A stretch of DNA of 64,000 bases, taken from assembly GCA_963828625.1 (NCBI GenBank), contig CAWHEX010000005.1:248001-312000 (forward strand), given 5' to 3'. The translations under genes and the position numbers were made by a program. Position 1 is the stretch's first letter, and each line of letters begins with the position of its first letter. The notes beneath the pieces are model-generated. The model did not search any database, was not told the DNA's origin, and saw only the letters and a list, made by a program, of their open reading frames with translations. Positions 17,033-26,228 of this stretch are shown here, in pieces. The stretch comes from PALSA-894 sp963828625. GTDB taxonomy: Bacteria; Pseudomonadota; Alphaproteobacteria; Rhizobiales; Xanthobacteraceae.

Positions 17033-17137
17033 GCGTTTCGCCCCGATTTTCCGCGATGATAGCGGCGCAACCGATCTTGCGATAGCTGCCCGGCAAATGG
17101 GCATCGCGCCCCCCGCGTTTCTGCTAATTCATGCCGC

Positions 17138-19480
17138 ATGTCTGTCTTCGGCATTCCGGATGATGCGTGGGCAAAGCTTGACGCACTCGGCGAGCGGATC
17201 GATGCCGATCTCGCGGCGGGTGACGTGCGGCTCACGATGGGCGGCGAGCCGACCTTCGTGTCGCTCGACGATTACCACTCGGCAGAATGGACGCTGGCCG
17301 CGCTCGGCGCGGACAAACGCGTGCGCGCCGATCAACTGATCCGCCGGCTGCGCGCGCGTTTCTCACCTCAGGGCCTGCTGCATTACGGGCTCGGCAAATG
17401 GTATCCGGGCGAGCCGATGCCGCGCTGGGCCTTCGCACTCTACTGGCGGCGCGACGGCAAGCCGCTGTGGCACGACGATGCGCTGATCGCACGCGAGGAC
17501 GACAAGCGCGCCGTCACGGCGGACGACGCGAAGCGCTTCGCCCAGGCGGTTGCGGGGCGGCTCGGAATTGCGGCAGAGCGCGTGCAGGCTGCGTACGAGG
17601 ACCCGGCGCACTGGATGATCGAAGAGGGCAAGCTTCCGGCGAACGTCGATGCGCTCGATCCGAAACTGTTCGACGCAACCGCGCGCGCCCGCATGATGCG
17701 GGTATTCGAGCGCGGGCTCGGCGAACCCGCGGGCTACGTGCTGCCGCTGCGCCGGCAGGACGACGCGTGGATCAGCGAAGCCTGGGAGACGCGGCGCGAG
17801 CGGCTGTTCCTGTTGCCGGGCGACCTGCCGGTCGGATCGCGTCTCGCGCTGGCGGCACTGCCGCGCGTCGAGCCGCAAGATTATCCGATCGTCGCGCCAA
17901 CCGACCCTTTCGCCGAACCGCCTCCCCTGCCCGATCCACCTCCAACACTTCCGCCCGCCGAGGAAGGCGTCGTGCGCACCGCGCTCGCGGTCGAGCCGCG
18001 CGACGGCAGGCTTTCCGTGTTCATGCCCTACGTGGGCGCGCTGGAGGATTACGTCGCGGTCGCGGCGGCGGTCGAGGCAGCAGCCGCGCAGCTCAAAATG
18101 CCGGTGCATCTCGAAGGCTACGCGCCGCCCGACGATGCGCGCCTCGCCTTCATCAAGGTGACGCCCGATCCCGGCGTGGTCGAGGTCAATCTGCATCCGG
18201 CGCGGACATGGCGCGAAGCGGTCGCGATCTCGCGCGGCGTCTATGAAGACGCGCGGGCGACGCGCCTCGGCACCGATAAATTCATGCACGACGGCCGCCG
18301 CACCGGCACGGGCGGCGGCAGCCACATCGTGGTCGGCGGCGCGACGCCCGCCGAAAGCCCGTTCCTGCGCCGCCCCGACCTGCTGAAGAGCATCATCCTC
18401 TATTGGCAGCGGCACCCTTCGCTGTCGTACTTCTTCTCTGGGCTGTTCATCGGTCCGACCAGCCAGTCGCCGCGCGTCGACGAAGCGCGCCACGAGGCGC
18501 TCTACGAACTCGAAATCGCGCTCGCGCAGATTCCCAAAGCCGGCGACGACACGCGGCCGTGGCTGCTCGACCGGCTTCTGCGCAATCTCATGGTCGACGT
18601 CACCGGTAACACGCACCGCGCCGAGATCTGCGTCGACAAGCTGTTCTCGCCCGACTCGCCGATGGGACGGCTCGGGCTGGTCGAATTCCGCGCCTTCGAA
18701 ATGGCGCCGGACGCCAGGATGGTACTTGCTGCGCAGCTGCTCGTGCGCGCGCTGATCGCGTGGTTCTGGCGCGAACCGCAGGACGGCGCGTGCGTACGCT
18801 TTGGGACCGCGCTGCACGACAAGTTCATGCTGGAGCACTTCGTCTGGGCGGATTTCACGAGCGTGCTCGCCGATCTCGAACGCGCGGGATTCCGCTTCGA
18901 TCCGGCATGGTACGAGCCGCAACGCGACTTCCGCTTTCCGCTGCTCGGCAGCGCCGGGCATGGCGGCGCGACGCTGGAACTGCGGCACGGACTCGAGCCG
19001 TGGCACGTCCTCGGCGAGGAAACCGTCAGTGGCGCGACCTCGCGGCCCGCGGATTCATCCGTCGAGCGCGTGCAGGTAAAGACGCAAGGATTCGATCCGG
19101 CGCGGCACGCCATCATGTGCAACGGCCGGCGCGTGCCGCTCGCCGTGACCGGACGTGCGGGTCAATACGTCGCGGGTGTGCGCTTCAAGACCGCGATGCT
19201 TCCGGTCTCGCTGCATCCGAACCTGCCGATCAACGCGCCGCTGACTTTCGACATCGTCGACCTTGCGAGACGCCGTTCGCTCGGCGGCTGCGTCTATCAT
19301 GCGGGACAGCCCGACGGGGCGCTATACGACGGCTTGCCTGCGGATAGCATCGATGCGGAGAAGCGGCGGCGCGCGCGCTTTCAGGACCGCGGTCCTTCGG
19401 CGGATGCGATTGAAATTCCGGCTGAGGAGCGCTCGCCAGAATTTCCGACGACGCTCGATCTGCGCCGGCCGCGCGGTTAG
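17138..19480 (+). CDS. Stand-alone DUF2126 (putative amidoligase) protein
   Basis: The 780-residue cytoplasmic protein begins directly in the DUF2126 core: VRLTMGGEPTFVSLDDYHSAEW, YGLGKWYPGEPMPRWA, then GGGSHIVVGGATP and SYFFSGLFIGPTSQSPRVDEAR further on. In most relatives this region is the C-terminal two thirds of a protein of about 1,100 residues with an N-terminal transglutaminase domain; that domain is missing here and is not encoded upstream. DUF2126 has been proposed to be an amidoligase linked to peptide modification systems with alpha-E and circularly permuted ATP-grasp proteins; none of those is in the window. Confidence 0.85.
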   Translation: MSVFGIPDDAWAKLDALGERIDADLAAGDVRLTMGGEPTFVSLDDYHSAEWTLAALGADKRVRADQLIRRLRARFSPQGLLHYGLGKWYPGEPMPRWAFALYWRRDGKPLWHDDALIAREDDKRAVTADDAKRFAQAVAGRLGIAAERVQAAYEDPAHWMIEEGKLPANVDALDPKLFDATARARMMRVFERGLGEPAGYVLPLRRQDDAWISEAWETRRERLFLLPGDLPVGSRLALAALPRVEPQDYPIVAPTDPFAEPPPLPDPPPTLPPAEEGVVRTALAVEPRDGRLSVFMPYVGALEDYVAVAAAVEAAAAQLKMPVHLEGYAPPDDARLAFIKVTPDPGVVEVNLHPARTWREAVAISRGVYEDARATRLGTDKFMHDGRRTGTGGGSHIVVGGATPAESPFLRRPDLLKSIILYWQRHPSLSYFFSGLFIGPTSQSPRVDEARHEALYELEIALAQIPKAGDDTRPWLLDRLLRNLMVDVTGNTHRAEICVDKLFSPDSPMGRLGLVEFRAFEMAPDARMVLAAQLLVRALIAWFWREPQDGACVRFGTALHDKFMLEHFVWADFTSVLADLERAGFRFDPAWYEPQRDFRFPLLGSAGHGGATLELRHGLEPWHVLGEETVSGATSRPADSSVERVQVKTQGFDPARHAIMCNGRRVPLAVTGRAGQYVAGVRFKTAMLPVSLHPNLPINAPLTFDIVDLARRRSLGGCVYHAGQPDGALYDGLPADSIDAEKRRRARFQDRGPSADAIEIPAEERSPEFPTTLDLRRPRG

Positions 19481-20214
19481 CCCTTCGGCGAAAACGGCGC
19501 GAAAATCCCCGAGTAAGTTTTTGCAAGCGGCCGCGCGTAGCCGCCGCGCTTTGCGGTCCTCAACCCGAGCGCCGCGAGCCCTTCGGCAAGTACGACCGCC
19601 GCCGCAACGCCGTCGATCACCGGCAAGCCGAATTCCGCCGAGAGCGAGGCCGCAAGATCCGCCATGCCGGCGCAGCCGAGCACAATCGCCTCCGCATGAT
19701 CGTCCTCCAGCGCGCACGAAATCTCCGCGCCGATACGCGCGCGGGCATTCGACGCGGGATTGTCCAATTCCAGCACCGGCACGTCGGTCGCGCGCACGCT
19801 CGCGCAGCGCCGGTCGAGCCCGTAGCGTAGAAGGTTGTTCTCCAGCACCGGCACCGAGCGCGATAGCGTCGTCACCACGGCGAAGCGATGCGCCAGCATG
19901 CTGGCAAGATGAAAGCCTGCCTCGCCGATGCCGATCACCGGCGCGTTCGCCAGCGCGCGCGCCGCATCGAGCCCGGTATCGTCGAAGCACGCGATCACAT
20001 GCGCGTCTGCACCCTCCGTCTCGCCCTCCTGTATGCGTGTGAGGATGCCCGGCACCGCGAACGCATCGTCGTAGGCGCCCTCGATCGAGGCCGGGCCGAA
20101 TGCGGGTTCAACGGCGCGGATGACCGTGTCGGGCCGCGCGGCCTTGCGCGCCGCCGCCGCGATCGTCTTGGTCATGGCCGCGGTGGTGTTGCCGTTGACG
20201 ATGTTCAGGTGCAT
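19477..20214 (-). CDS. Hydantoin racemase-like Asp/Glu racemase family protein
   Basis: The 245-residue enzyme has the two-cysteine active site of cofactor-independent racemases: CFDDTGLD near residue 80 and VLGCAGM near 180, with the NGNTT start typical of hydantoin racemase HyuE. These enzymes invert the C-alpha centre of amino acids or 5-substituted hydantoins. No hydantoinase or carbamoylase gene is adjacent, so the substrate is open. Its stop overlaps that of DUF2126. It is divergent from another member of the same superfamily, with 52 bases between starts. Confidence 0.8.
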   Translation of the reverse strand: MHLNIVNGNTTAAMTKTIAAAARKAARPDTVIRAVEPAFGPASIEGAYDDAFAVPGILTRIQEGETEGADAHVIACFDDTGLDAARALANAPVIGIGEAGFHLASMLAHRFAVVTTLSRSVPVLENNLLRYGLDRRCASVRATDVPVLELDNPASNARARIGAEISCALEDDHAEAIVLGCAGMADLAASLSAEFGLPVIDGVAAAVVLAEGLAALGLRTAKRGGYARPLAKTYSGIFAPFSPKG

Positions 20215-20266
20215 GGGTTCGCTTGCTCAGGAAAGCGCAGCATCCTGACGTTTGGGGATTTTTGCA

Positions 20267-20989
20267 ATGACGGCGCGCGTCCTTCTTGGAATGCTCACGC
20301 CCTCCTCCAACACCGTGCTGGAGCCGGTGACGGCCGAGATGCTGTCGGGCTTGCCCGAGGTGAGCGCGCACTTCGGGCGCTTCAAGGTGACCGAGATCGC
20401 GCTCTCGGCGCAGGCGCTCGCGCAATTCGACGACACAGAGATCCTGCGCGCCGCCGAATTTCTCGCGCACGCCAAGGTCAACGTCATCGCGTGGAACGGC
20501 ACGTCATCCGGTTGGCTCGGTTTCGAGCGCGACGTGAAGCTGTGCGAACGGATCACGCAGGCGACCGGCATTCCGGCCTGCACCGCGATGCTGGCGCTGA
20601 ACGAGATACTGGAGCGCACCGGCGCAAAGCGCATCGGCTTCGTCACGCCCTATCTCGACGACGTGCAGGCGCGCATCAACGCAAACTACGAGAAGGCCGG
20701 CTACAGCATCGCGGCCGAGCGCCATCTCGGCATTCAGGACAATTTCTCGTTCTCCGAGATCAGCGCGGACCGGATGCGCACGATGACGCGCGAGGTCGCG
20801 GCCGCAAAGCCGGATGCGATCGCCGTCGTGTGCACCAACATGCGCGCCGCGCCGCTCGCCGCCGAGCTTGAAGCCGCGCACGGCATTCCGATCTACGACA
20901 CGGTCGCGACGACGGTATGGAAGAGCCTGAAGATCGCGGGGGTCGATACGCGGCGCGTGACCGGCTGGGGCCGGATCTTCGGCGTCTGA
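20267..20989 (+). CDS. Asp/Glu racemase-superfamily enzyme (maleate isomerase / arylmalonate decarboxylase-like)
   Basis: The 240-residue protein starts MTARVLLGMLTPSSNTVLEP, the typical opening of maleate cis-trans isomerase and arylmalonate decarboxylase relatives. It has WNGTSSGWLGF in the first active-site region and VVCTNMRA, which holds the second cysteine. In the first site the cysteine may be replaced (WNGTSS), so it may be a decarboxylase- or lyase-type member rather than a racemase. The ATG at 20267 has a GGGGA ribosome site; a TTG at 20252 is less likely. It is divergent from the HyuE-like gene. Confidence 0.75.
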   Translation: MTARVLLGMLTPSSNTVLEPVTAEMLSGLPEVSAHFGRFKVTEIALSAQALAQFDDTEILRAAEFLAHAKVNVIAWNGTSSGWLGFERDVKLCERITQATGIPACTAMLALNEILERTGAKRIGFVTPYLDDVQARINANYEKAGYSIAAERHLGIQDNFSFSEISADRMRTMTREVAAAKPDAIAVVCTNMRAAPLAAELEAAHGIPIYDTVATTVWKSLKIAGVDTRRVTGWGRIFGV

Positions 20990-20994
20990 TTTCG

Positions 20995-22059
20995 TCAAGG
21001 AATGCCGGCGAGACGGATCAGCGCGAAGCTGACGACGGCGAGCACCACGAGCGAGCCCGCGACCGCGGTCGCGACGCGCGGACCGGCCTTCGCGACGCTG
21101 CGGATATCGACTCCGAGGCCTAGCGCCGCCATCGCGATCGTCGTGAGCACGGCGGCGATCATGCGCAGCGGGCGGACCAGATCATCCGGAATGAAGCCCA
21201 GCGAACGCGCCACCGCGAGCAGCAGAAATCCGACGATGAACCACGGCACCAGTTCGGTGAGCGGCGGCCAGCGCCGCGGCGCGCCGTTGGCGGCGGCGGC
21301 ACCGTCGCGCATCCGCGCGGCCAGCAGCGAAAATCCGAGCACCACCGGCCCGAGCATCAGCACGCGCACCAGCTTCACCACCGTGCCGACCTGGTTGCTC
21401 AATTCGCCGATCGGCAAGGTCGCGGCGAGAACCTGCGGCACCGCGTAAACGGTGAGCCCGGCGAGCACGCCGTATTGCGTGAGCGACAGATCGAGGACCG
21501 GGACAAGCAGCGGCAGCGTGAGCACCACGATGACGCCGAGCACCGCGGTGAATGCGATCGAGGACGCGACGTCGGCCGGTTTCGCGCCGATCACCGGCGC
21601 GACCGCCGCGATGGCGGAGTTGCCGCAGATCGAGTTGCCGCAGGCGACCAGCACCGACATCTTGCGCGGCAGCCCGAGCCCGCGGCAGATCGCGTAGCTG
21701 GTGACGATCGCGAACGCCACGATGGTGGCGATGCCGACGAGCAAGATCGGTCCGAGCGCCAGCACGGTCGCGGCGCTGAGCGAGGCGCCAAGCAACACGA
21801 CCGCGATTTCGAGCAGCGTCTTGGCCGAGAAGCCGATGCCCTTCTGCCACGCCGGCCCCGGCGCCCAGAACGCGCGGATCGCGACGCCGACGAGGATCGC
21901 GATCACCAGGGATTCGAGATACGGATGGCCGGTGAAGCGCAGCTCGATCTTCTCGATCGCGATCGCAATCAGCGTGACGGCGATGCACAGGCCGACGCCG
22001 GGCGAGTGGGTCTTGAGCCACGCTATCACGTCGTGCCCCGATGAAGCGCGGCCGGCCAT
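20995..22059 (-). CDS. YeiH/UPF0324-family putative sulfate exporter
   Basis: This 354-residue protein has about ten hydrophobic helices. Family hallmarks are LLEIAVVLLGASLSAATVLALG, the VACGNSICGNSAIAAVAPVI hairpin and ALGLGVDIRSVAKAG near the end. Related transporters are annotated as putative sulfate exporters, sometimes linked to taurine or sulfolactate breakdown, but direct evidence is limited. It stands alone, six bases from the convergent isomerase-like gene. Confidence 0.8.
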   Translation of the reverse strand: MAGRASSGHDVIAWLKTHSPGVGLCIAVTLIAIAIEKIELRFTGHPYLESLVIAILVGVAIRAFWAPGPAWQKGIGFSAKTLLEIAVVLLGASLSAATVLALGPILLVGIATIVAFAIVTSYAICRGLGLPRKMSVLVACGNSICGNSAIAAVAPVIGAKPADVASSIAFTAVLGVIVVLTLPLLVPVLDLSLTQYGVLAGLTVYAVPQVLAATLPIGELSNQVGTVVKLVRVLMLGPVVLGFSLLAARMRDGAAAANGAPRRWPPLTELVPWFIVGFLLLAVARSLGFIPDDLVRPLRMIAAVLTTIAMAALGLGVDIRSVAKAGPRVATAVAGSLVVLAVVSFALIRLAGIP

Positions 22060-22114
22060 GCCGGTTTGCGATCACTGAAACTGGACAAGAACGGCGGCGA
22101 TGTCGAGCCCGCGA

Positions 22115-22729
22115 TCACAGCTTCAGCGCGGCGAGCGTATCGGCAACGGTCGTGTCGGAGGTGACGTGGACGGCTTGTAGTCCGCTCGCCCGCGCGCCCG
22201 CAACATTCTCGGCCGAATTGTCGAAGAACAGGATGCGTCCCGCCGGCACACCGATCTCGCTCACGACGCGCGCGAAGGCCGCGGGCTCCGGTTTGCGCAG
22301 GCCGAGATCGTGCGAGGTGAAAACCTTGCGGAAATGCGCGAGCAGTGGCGCGAACTGCTTGAGGAAACGGTCGGCGTGCGCCTGGTTCGTGTTGGTGAAC
22401 GCATAGACCGGGATTTTCGCCGCGGCGCGCGCCAGCAGCCCCGCGATGCCGGGCATCGCCTCGACGAAGATCACGTTCCACCCGTCGAGCAGCCGCGCGT
22501 CGTCGAGGTCGATGCCGAGCGAGCCGCGCAGGCTCGCGAAATAGGCCGCGGCGTCGATCTCGCCGCGCTCGTGGCGCTGGTAGGGCGGGTCCTGCGAAAA
22601 CCGCGCGCGCAGCGCGGCCGCGTCGCAGCCCGCATGCTCGGCCCAGCGCGCAAAGACCCGGCCGAAATCAATGCGGATCACGACGCCGCCGAGATCGAAC
22701 AGGAGCGCATCGACGTCGCCTGGTTTCAT
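22115..22729 (-). CDS. HAD-superfamily hydrolase (YihX-like, subfamily IA)
   Basis: The 204-residue cytoplasmic hydrolase shows HAD motif I (LLFDLGGVVIRID), motif II (FTNTNQAH), the lysine of motif III (LGLRKPEP) and motif IV (ILFFDNSAENV). Motif I has DLGG rather than DxD, as in YihX-type sugar phosphatases. Its cap is small and helical. The substrate is unknown. A GAGGGGTAGG ribosome site precedes the ATG at 22729. It is divergent from hemA across a 218-base gap. Confidence 0.85.
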   Translation of the reverse strand: MKPGDVDALLFDLGGVVIRIDFGRVFARWAEHAGCDAAALRARFSQDPPYQRHERGEIDAAAYFASLRGSLGIDLDDARLLDGWNVIFVEAMPGIAGLLARAAAKIPVYAFTNTNQAHADRFLKQFAPLLAHFRKVFTSHDLGLRKPEPAAFARVVSEIGVPAGRILFFDNSAENVAGARASGLQAVHVTSDTTVADTLAALKL

Positions 22730-22852
22730 CCTACCCCTCGACTCGCAAGCATCGCGACTTTGCCATCGATCACCGGCCGACGGCTTGCGAAAAGCGATTT
22801 CCCGCCTGCGCCGCAGCACCTTCCGGCTGCACACGAAGTTCCCCACATACTC

Positions 22853-22866
22853 TTGATAAACCTCAA
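22853..22866 (+). promoter_or_regulatory. Fnr/FixK-like box upstream of hemA
   Basis: TTGAT-AAAC-CTCAA matches the FixK/Fnr consensus TTGAT-N4-ATCAA with one mismatch. It lies 82 bases before the hemA start. hemA is under FnrL control in Rhodobacter, so oxygen-responsive haem synthesis is plausible. The FixK gene is not in the window. Confidence 0.45.
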
Positions 22867-22947
22867 CACATCCCTGTTCCGGACGCGCAGGAGGCTCGAC
22901 AATCGAACAAGAACGCTTCTAATGTCGGCCCGTTCGGGAGCCTCTGG

Positions 22948-24177
22948 ATGAACTACGACGCCTTTTTTGCGACTGCGCTTGAGACACTGCATACCGAGCG
23001 GCGCTACCGCGTTTTCGCGGACCTCGAGCGCATCGCCGGGCGGTTTCCGCATGCACTGTGGCACTCGCCGGAAGGCAAGCGCGACGTCGTGATCTGGTGC
23101 TCCAACGACTACCTCGGCATGGGCCAGCACCCCAAGGTGATCGGCGCCCTGGTCGAGACCGCGACGCGCATGGGCGCGGGCGCGGGCGGCACGCGCAACA
23201 TCGCGGGCACCAATCACCCGCTGGTCGAACTGGAGGCCGAGCTTGCCGACCTGCATGGCAAGGAGGCCGCGCTCGTCTTCACATCCGGCTACGTGTCGAA
23301 CCAGACCGGCATCGCGACCATCGCGAAGCTGCTGCCGAACTGCCTGATCCTGTCCGATGCACTGAACCATAATTCGATGATCGAGGGCGTGCGGCAGGCA
23401 GGCTGCGAGAAGGTCATCTGGCGCCACAACGACATGGCGCACCTTGAGGAGCTGCTCGCCGCGCAGCCGCGCGAGCGGCCGAAGCTGATCGCGTTCGAGG
23501 GCCTCTACTCGATGGACGGCGACGTCGCGAAGGTGAAGGCGATCTGCGACCTCGCGGAAAAATACGGCGCGATGACCTATTGCGACGAGGTGCATGCGGT
23601 CGGCATGTACGGCCCGCGCGGCGGCGGCATCTGCGCGCGCGAAGGGCAGATGGAACGCGTCGACGTGCTGGAAGGCACGCTCGCCAAGGCGTTCGGCTGC
23701 CTCGGCGGCTACATCGCGGCGAGCCGCAACCTGATCGACGCGGTGCGCTCCTACGCGCCGGGCTTCATCTTCACGACCGCGCTTCCCCCGGCGGTGTGCG
23801 CGGGCGTCGTCGCGGCGATCCGGCACCTGAAGGAATCGAACTGGGAACGCGAACGCCATCAGGATCGCGCCGCACGCGTGAAGGCGGTGCTGCATTCCGT
23901 CGGCCTGCCGGTGATGCCGAGCGAGACGCACATCGTGCCGCTGTTCGTCGGCGATCCGGAGAAGTGCAAGCAGGCGAGCGACATGCTGCTCGCCGATCAC
24001 GGCGTCTACATCCAGCCGATCAACTATCCGACCGTCGCGCGCGGCTCGGAGCGGCTGCGCATCACGCCCTCGCCCTATCACGACGACAAGTTGATCGACG
24101 CGCTCGCGGAAGCGCTGGTCGATGTGTGGCAGCGGCTCGAACTGCCGTTCAACAACCGCGCGATGGCGGCGGAGTAG
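22948..24177 (+). CDS. hemA: 5-aminolevulinate synthase
   Basis: This PLP enzyme condenses glycine and succinyl-CoA to 5-aminolevulinate, the first step of haem and vitamin B12 synthesis by the C4 (Shemin) route typical of alphaproteobacteria. The 409-residue protein carries WCSNDYLGMG, GAGAGGTRNI, the cofactor-binding CDEVHAVGMYG and the Schiff-base lysine Lys247 in EGTLAKAFGCLGG. A GGGAGCC site precedes the ATG. A FixK/Fnr-like box lies 82 bases upstream. The stop at 24177 touches that of the convergent AbrB-family gene. Confidence 0.97.
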   Translation: MNYDAFFATALETLHTERRYRVFADLERIAGRFPHALWHSPEGKRDVVIWCSNDYLGMGQHPKVIGALVETATRMGAGAGGTRNIAGTNHPLVELEAELADLHGKEAALVFTSGYVSNQTGIATIAKLLPNCLILSDALNHNSMIEGVRQAGCEKVIWRHNDMAHLEELLAAQPRERPKLIAFEGLYSMDGDVAKVKAICDLAEKYGAMTYCDEVHAVGMYGPRGGGICAREGQMERVDVLEGTLAKAFGCLGGYIAASRNLIDAVRSYAPGFIFTTALPPAVCAGVVAAIRHLKESNWERERHQDRAARVKAVLHSVGLPVMPSETHIVPLFVGDPEKCKQASDMLLADHGVYIQPINYPTVARGSERLRITPSPYHDDKLIDALAEALVDVWQRLELPFNNRAMAAE

Positions 24178-25278
24178 TTATGCGCCGTCGTCTTTTTTCG
24201 GCGGCTTGCCTTCCCATGCGCGGATCACGCCGACCGCCGCCGGCAGCACCAGCGACATGAACGTAAAGCGTGCGAGGTGATGCACGCCGACGAACACCGG
24301 ATCGAGATGCAGCGCGAATGCGATGATGGTCATCGCCTCGATCGCGCCCGGCGCATAAGCCATCACGACGTCGGCAAGCCGCAGGTTGAGCGCCCACGCG
24401 ACGGCAGCAGCGAACAGGCAGCCCACCGTCGTGCCGACCGCAAGCGCGCCGAGACCGACGAGACCGAGACGCGCCAACTGGCGGATGTCCGCGCCGCCGA
24501 GCCGCGTGCCGATCATCGCGCCCATCACGATGAAGGAGCAGATCGCGACCGGTACCGGCAGGAACGCGTGCACCCATCCGCCGCCATGCAGTACGCCTGA
24601 GGCCGCCATGGCGCCGACGATCAGGCCGCCCGGAATGCGGAACCGGTAAGCGAGCCACCCGGCACCCGCCGATGCCACCACGAGCACACCGAGTTCGGCG
24701 ATCGAGCGCGCCATCGTCGCGTCGCCAATGCCACGCGGCGGCGGCAAGCCGGCCACGCCGAAGGCCGCAAACGCAATCGGCAGCGCGACCGCCAGAATGA
24801 ACAGCCGTACGGTCTGCACCATCGCGATCGCGCGCACGTTCGCGCCAGTGTCCTGCGCGAGCGCCATCGCCTGCGCGAGCGCGCCGGGCGCGGAGGCGAA
24901 CAACGCATCGAGCGTCGGCCAGCCGTGCACGAATTTCAGGTAGGCCATCACCGACGTGGTGACGGCGACCATCGCGACGGTGAGCGCCAGCATGCTGAGC
25001 GGCCAGGTCACCATCGTGGCGACGGTTTCGGGCGTCACCGCGGAGCCGAGTGAAATGCCGAGGATTACGTAAACCACGCGGCCGAGCTGAACCGGAACAT
25101 AGGGATGCCGCCCGGCGAGGGCCGCTGCCGACACGCCGACGATCGCTCCGGACAGCCAGCCCGCCGGAAGGCCTGCGAGGCCGAGCGTCGCGGCGCCGAC
25201 ACCCGCGTAAACGATCGTTTCGGCGAACCGGCCGGCTAGCTGGGAGGTCGTTGGCGCTGGAGGCGGAAGAGACATCAA
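24178..25278 (-). CDS. AbrB-family membrane protein (putative ammonia monooxygenase/transport regulator)
   Basis: The 366-residue integral membrane protein has about ten helices arranged as two repeats, each with a conserved GA-rich turn (ASAPGALAQAMALAQDTG and AYAPGAIEAMTIIAFALH). It belongs to the family called AbrB or ammonia monooxygenase in databases; neither name reflects a proven function, and a small-molecule transporter is more likely. The start may be either of two adjacent ATGs at 25278 and 25275. Confidence 0.8.
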   Translation of the reverse strand: MMSLPPPAPTTSQLAGRFAETIVYAGVGAATLGLAGLPAGWLSGAIVGVSAAALAGRHPYVPVQLGRVVYVILGISLGSAVTPETVATMVTWPLSMLALTVAMVAVTTSVMAYLKFVHGWPTLDALFASAPGALAQAMALAQDTGANVRAIAMVQTVRLFILAVALPIAFAAFGVAGLPPPRGIGDATMARSIAELGVLVVASAGAGWLAYRFRIPGGLIVGAMAASGVLHGGGWVHAFLPVPVAICSFIVMGAMIGTRLGGADIRQLARLGLVGLGALAVGTTVGCLFAAAVAWALNLRLADVVMAYAPGAIEAMTIIAFALHLDPVFVGVHHLARFTFMSLVLPAAVGVIRAWEGKPPKKDDGA

Positions 25279-25380
25279 TCCGGGTGCGTGCGGAATACGC
25301 GATGATCAATGCGCCCGGCTTCCCCGCCCGTCAAATGCCTCACGGCATTGAAGCCATGTCCGGCAGGCGCCCCGCACGGC

Positions 25381-26016
25381 TCAGGCGCGGCGTCCCTCGC
25401 TCAGCACGATGCGCACCAGATCGGCCGCGTTCTTGGCGCCGAGCTTCTCCATGATGCGCGCGCGATGCACCTCGATGGTGCGCGGGCTGATGCCGAGTTC
25501 GCGGCCCGCCTGCTTGTTCGACGAGCCGGAGGCGATCTGGTTGAGCACATCGCGCTCGCGCGCGGTGAGCTGTTCCTGGCCGGGGAAGCTTTTGGACAGG
25601 ACGTCCACGCTGCCGCCGGGGCTGTTGCGGCGCGACCAGGCCTCGACGGCCTCACGCACACGCGTCACCACCGTCGTGGCGTCGAATGGCTTCTCGATGA
25701 AATCGAGCGCGCCGTTCTTGATCGCCTCCACGGCCATCGGAATGTCGCCGACGCCGGAGATGATGAAGATCGGCGCGGGATAGTTCTGCGCGTTGAGCTC
25801 TTTCAGGATGTCGAGCCCGGACTGGCCCGGCATCTGCACGTCGAGGATGATGCAGGTCGGCGTGCGCGCCCGCGCGGCGGCGAGGAACGAGGCGCCCTCG
25901 CCGAAGCCGGTGATCTGGTATCCTTGGCGCGACAGCACGATGGACAGCGCATTACGCACCAGAGGGTCGTCGTCGACGATGAAAATCTCTCCGGCGGTCG
26001 AGTCGCTCGCAGACAT
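25381..26016 (-). CDS. FixJ-family response regulator
   Basis: The 211-residue regulator has an N-terminal receiver domain (acidic cluster VDDDP, phospho-acceptor Asp in ILDVQMPG, switch lysine in EKPF) and a C-terminal LuxR-type HTH (LTARERDVLNQIASGSSNKQAG...SPRTIEVHRARIMEKLG). The domain order and linker match FixJ/TodR-type regulators. No histidine kinase gene is adjacent, so it is an orphan here. It could be FixJ itself or a paralogue; the hemA FixK-like box 3 kb away makes a microaerobic role attractive but unproven. Confidence 0.85.
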   Translation of the reverse strand: MSASDSTAGEIFIVDDDPLVRNALSIVLSRQGYQITGFGEGASFLAAARARTPTCIILDVQMPGQSGLDILKELNAQNYPAPIFIISGVGDIPMAVEAIKNGALDFIEKPFDATTVVTRVREAVEAWSRRNSPGGSVDVLSKSFPGQEQLTARERDVLNQIASGSSNKQAGRELGISPRTIEVHRARIMEKLGAKNAADLVRIVLSEGRRA

Positions 26017-26228
26017 GGTCGGCTTGCCCTCGCTTCCGATGAACGGCCGCAAAGCACCCACTTGCGCGCCGCGGGTCCCCGGGAACTTCCGTCAATGCGG
26101 CACTCGCTTGGAGCGTTCCCTTGGTCCGGTGCGAATCGTGCGTCTGCACACGAAATCAGCGTGCTTTGGGTACCGCATGATTGCAATCCCGCGCGCATTC
26201 TCGCCGCGCGGGTGGTATTTAGCAACCG

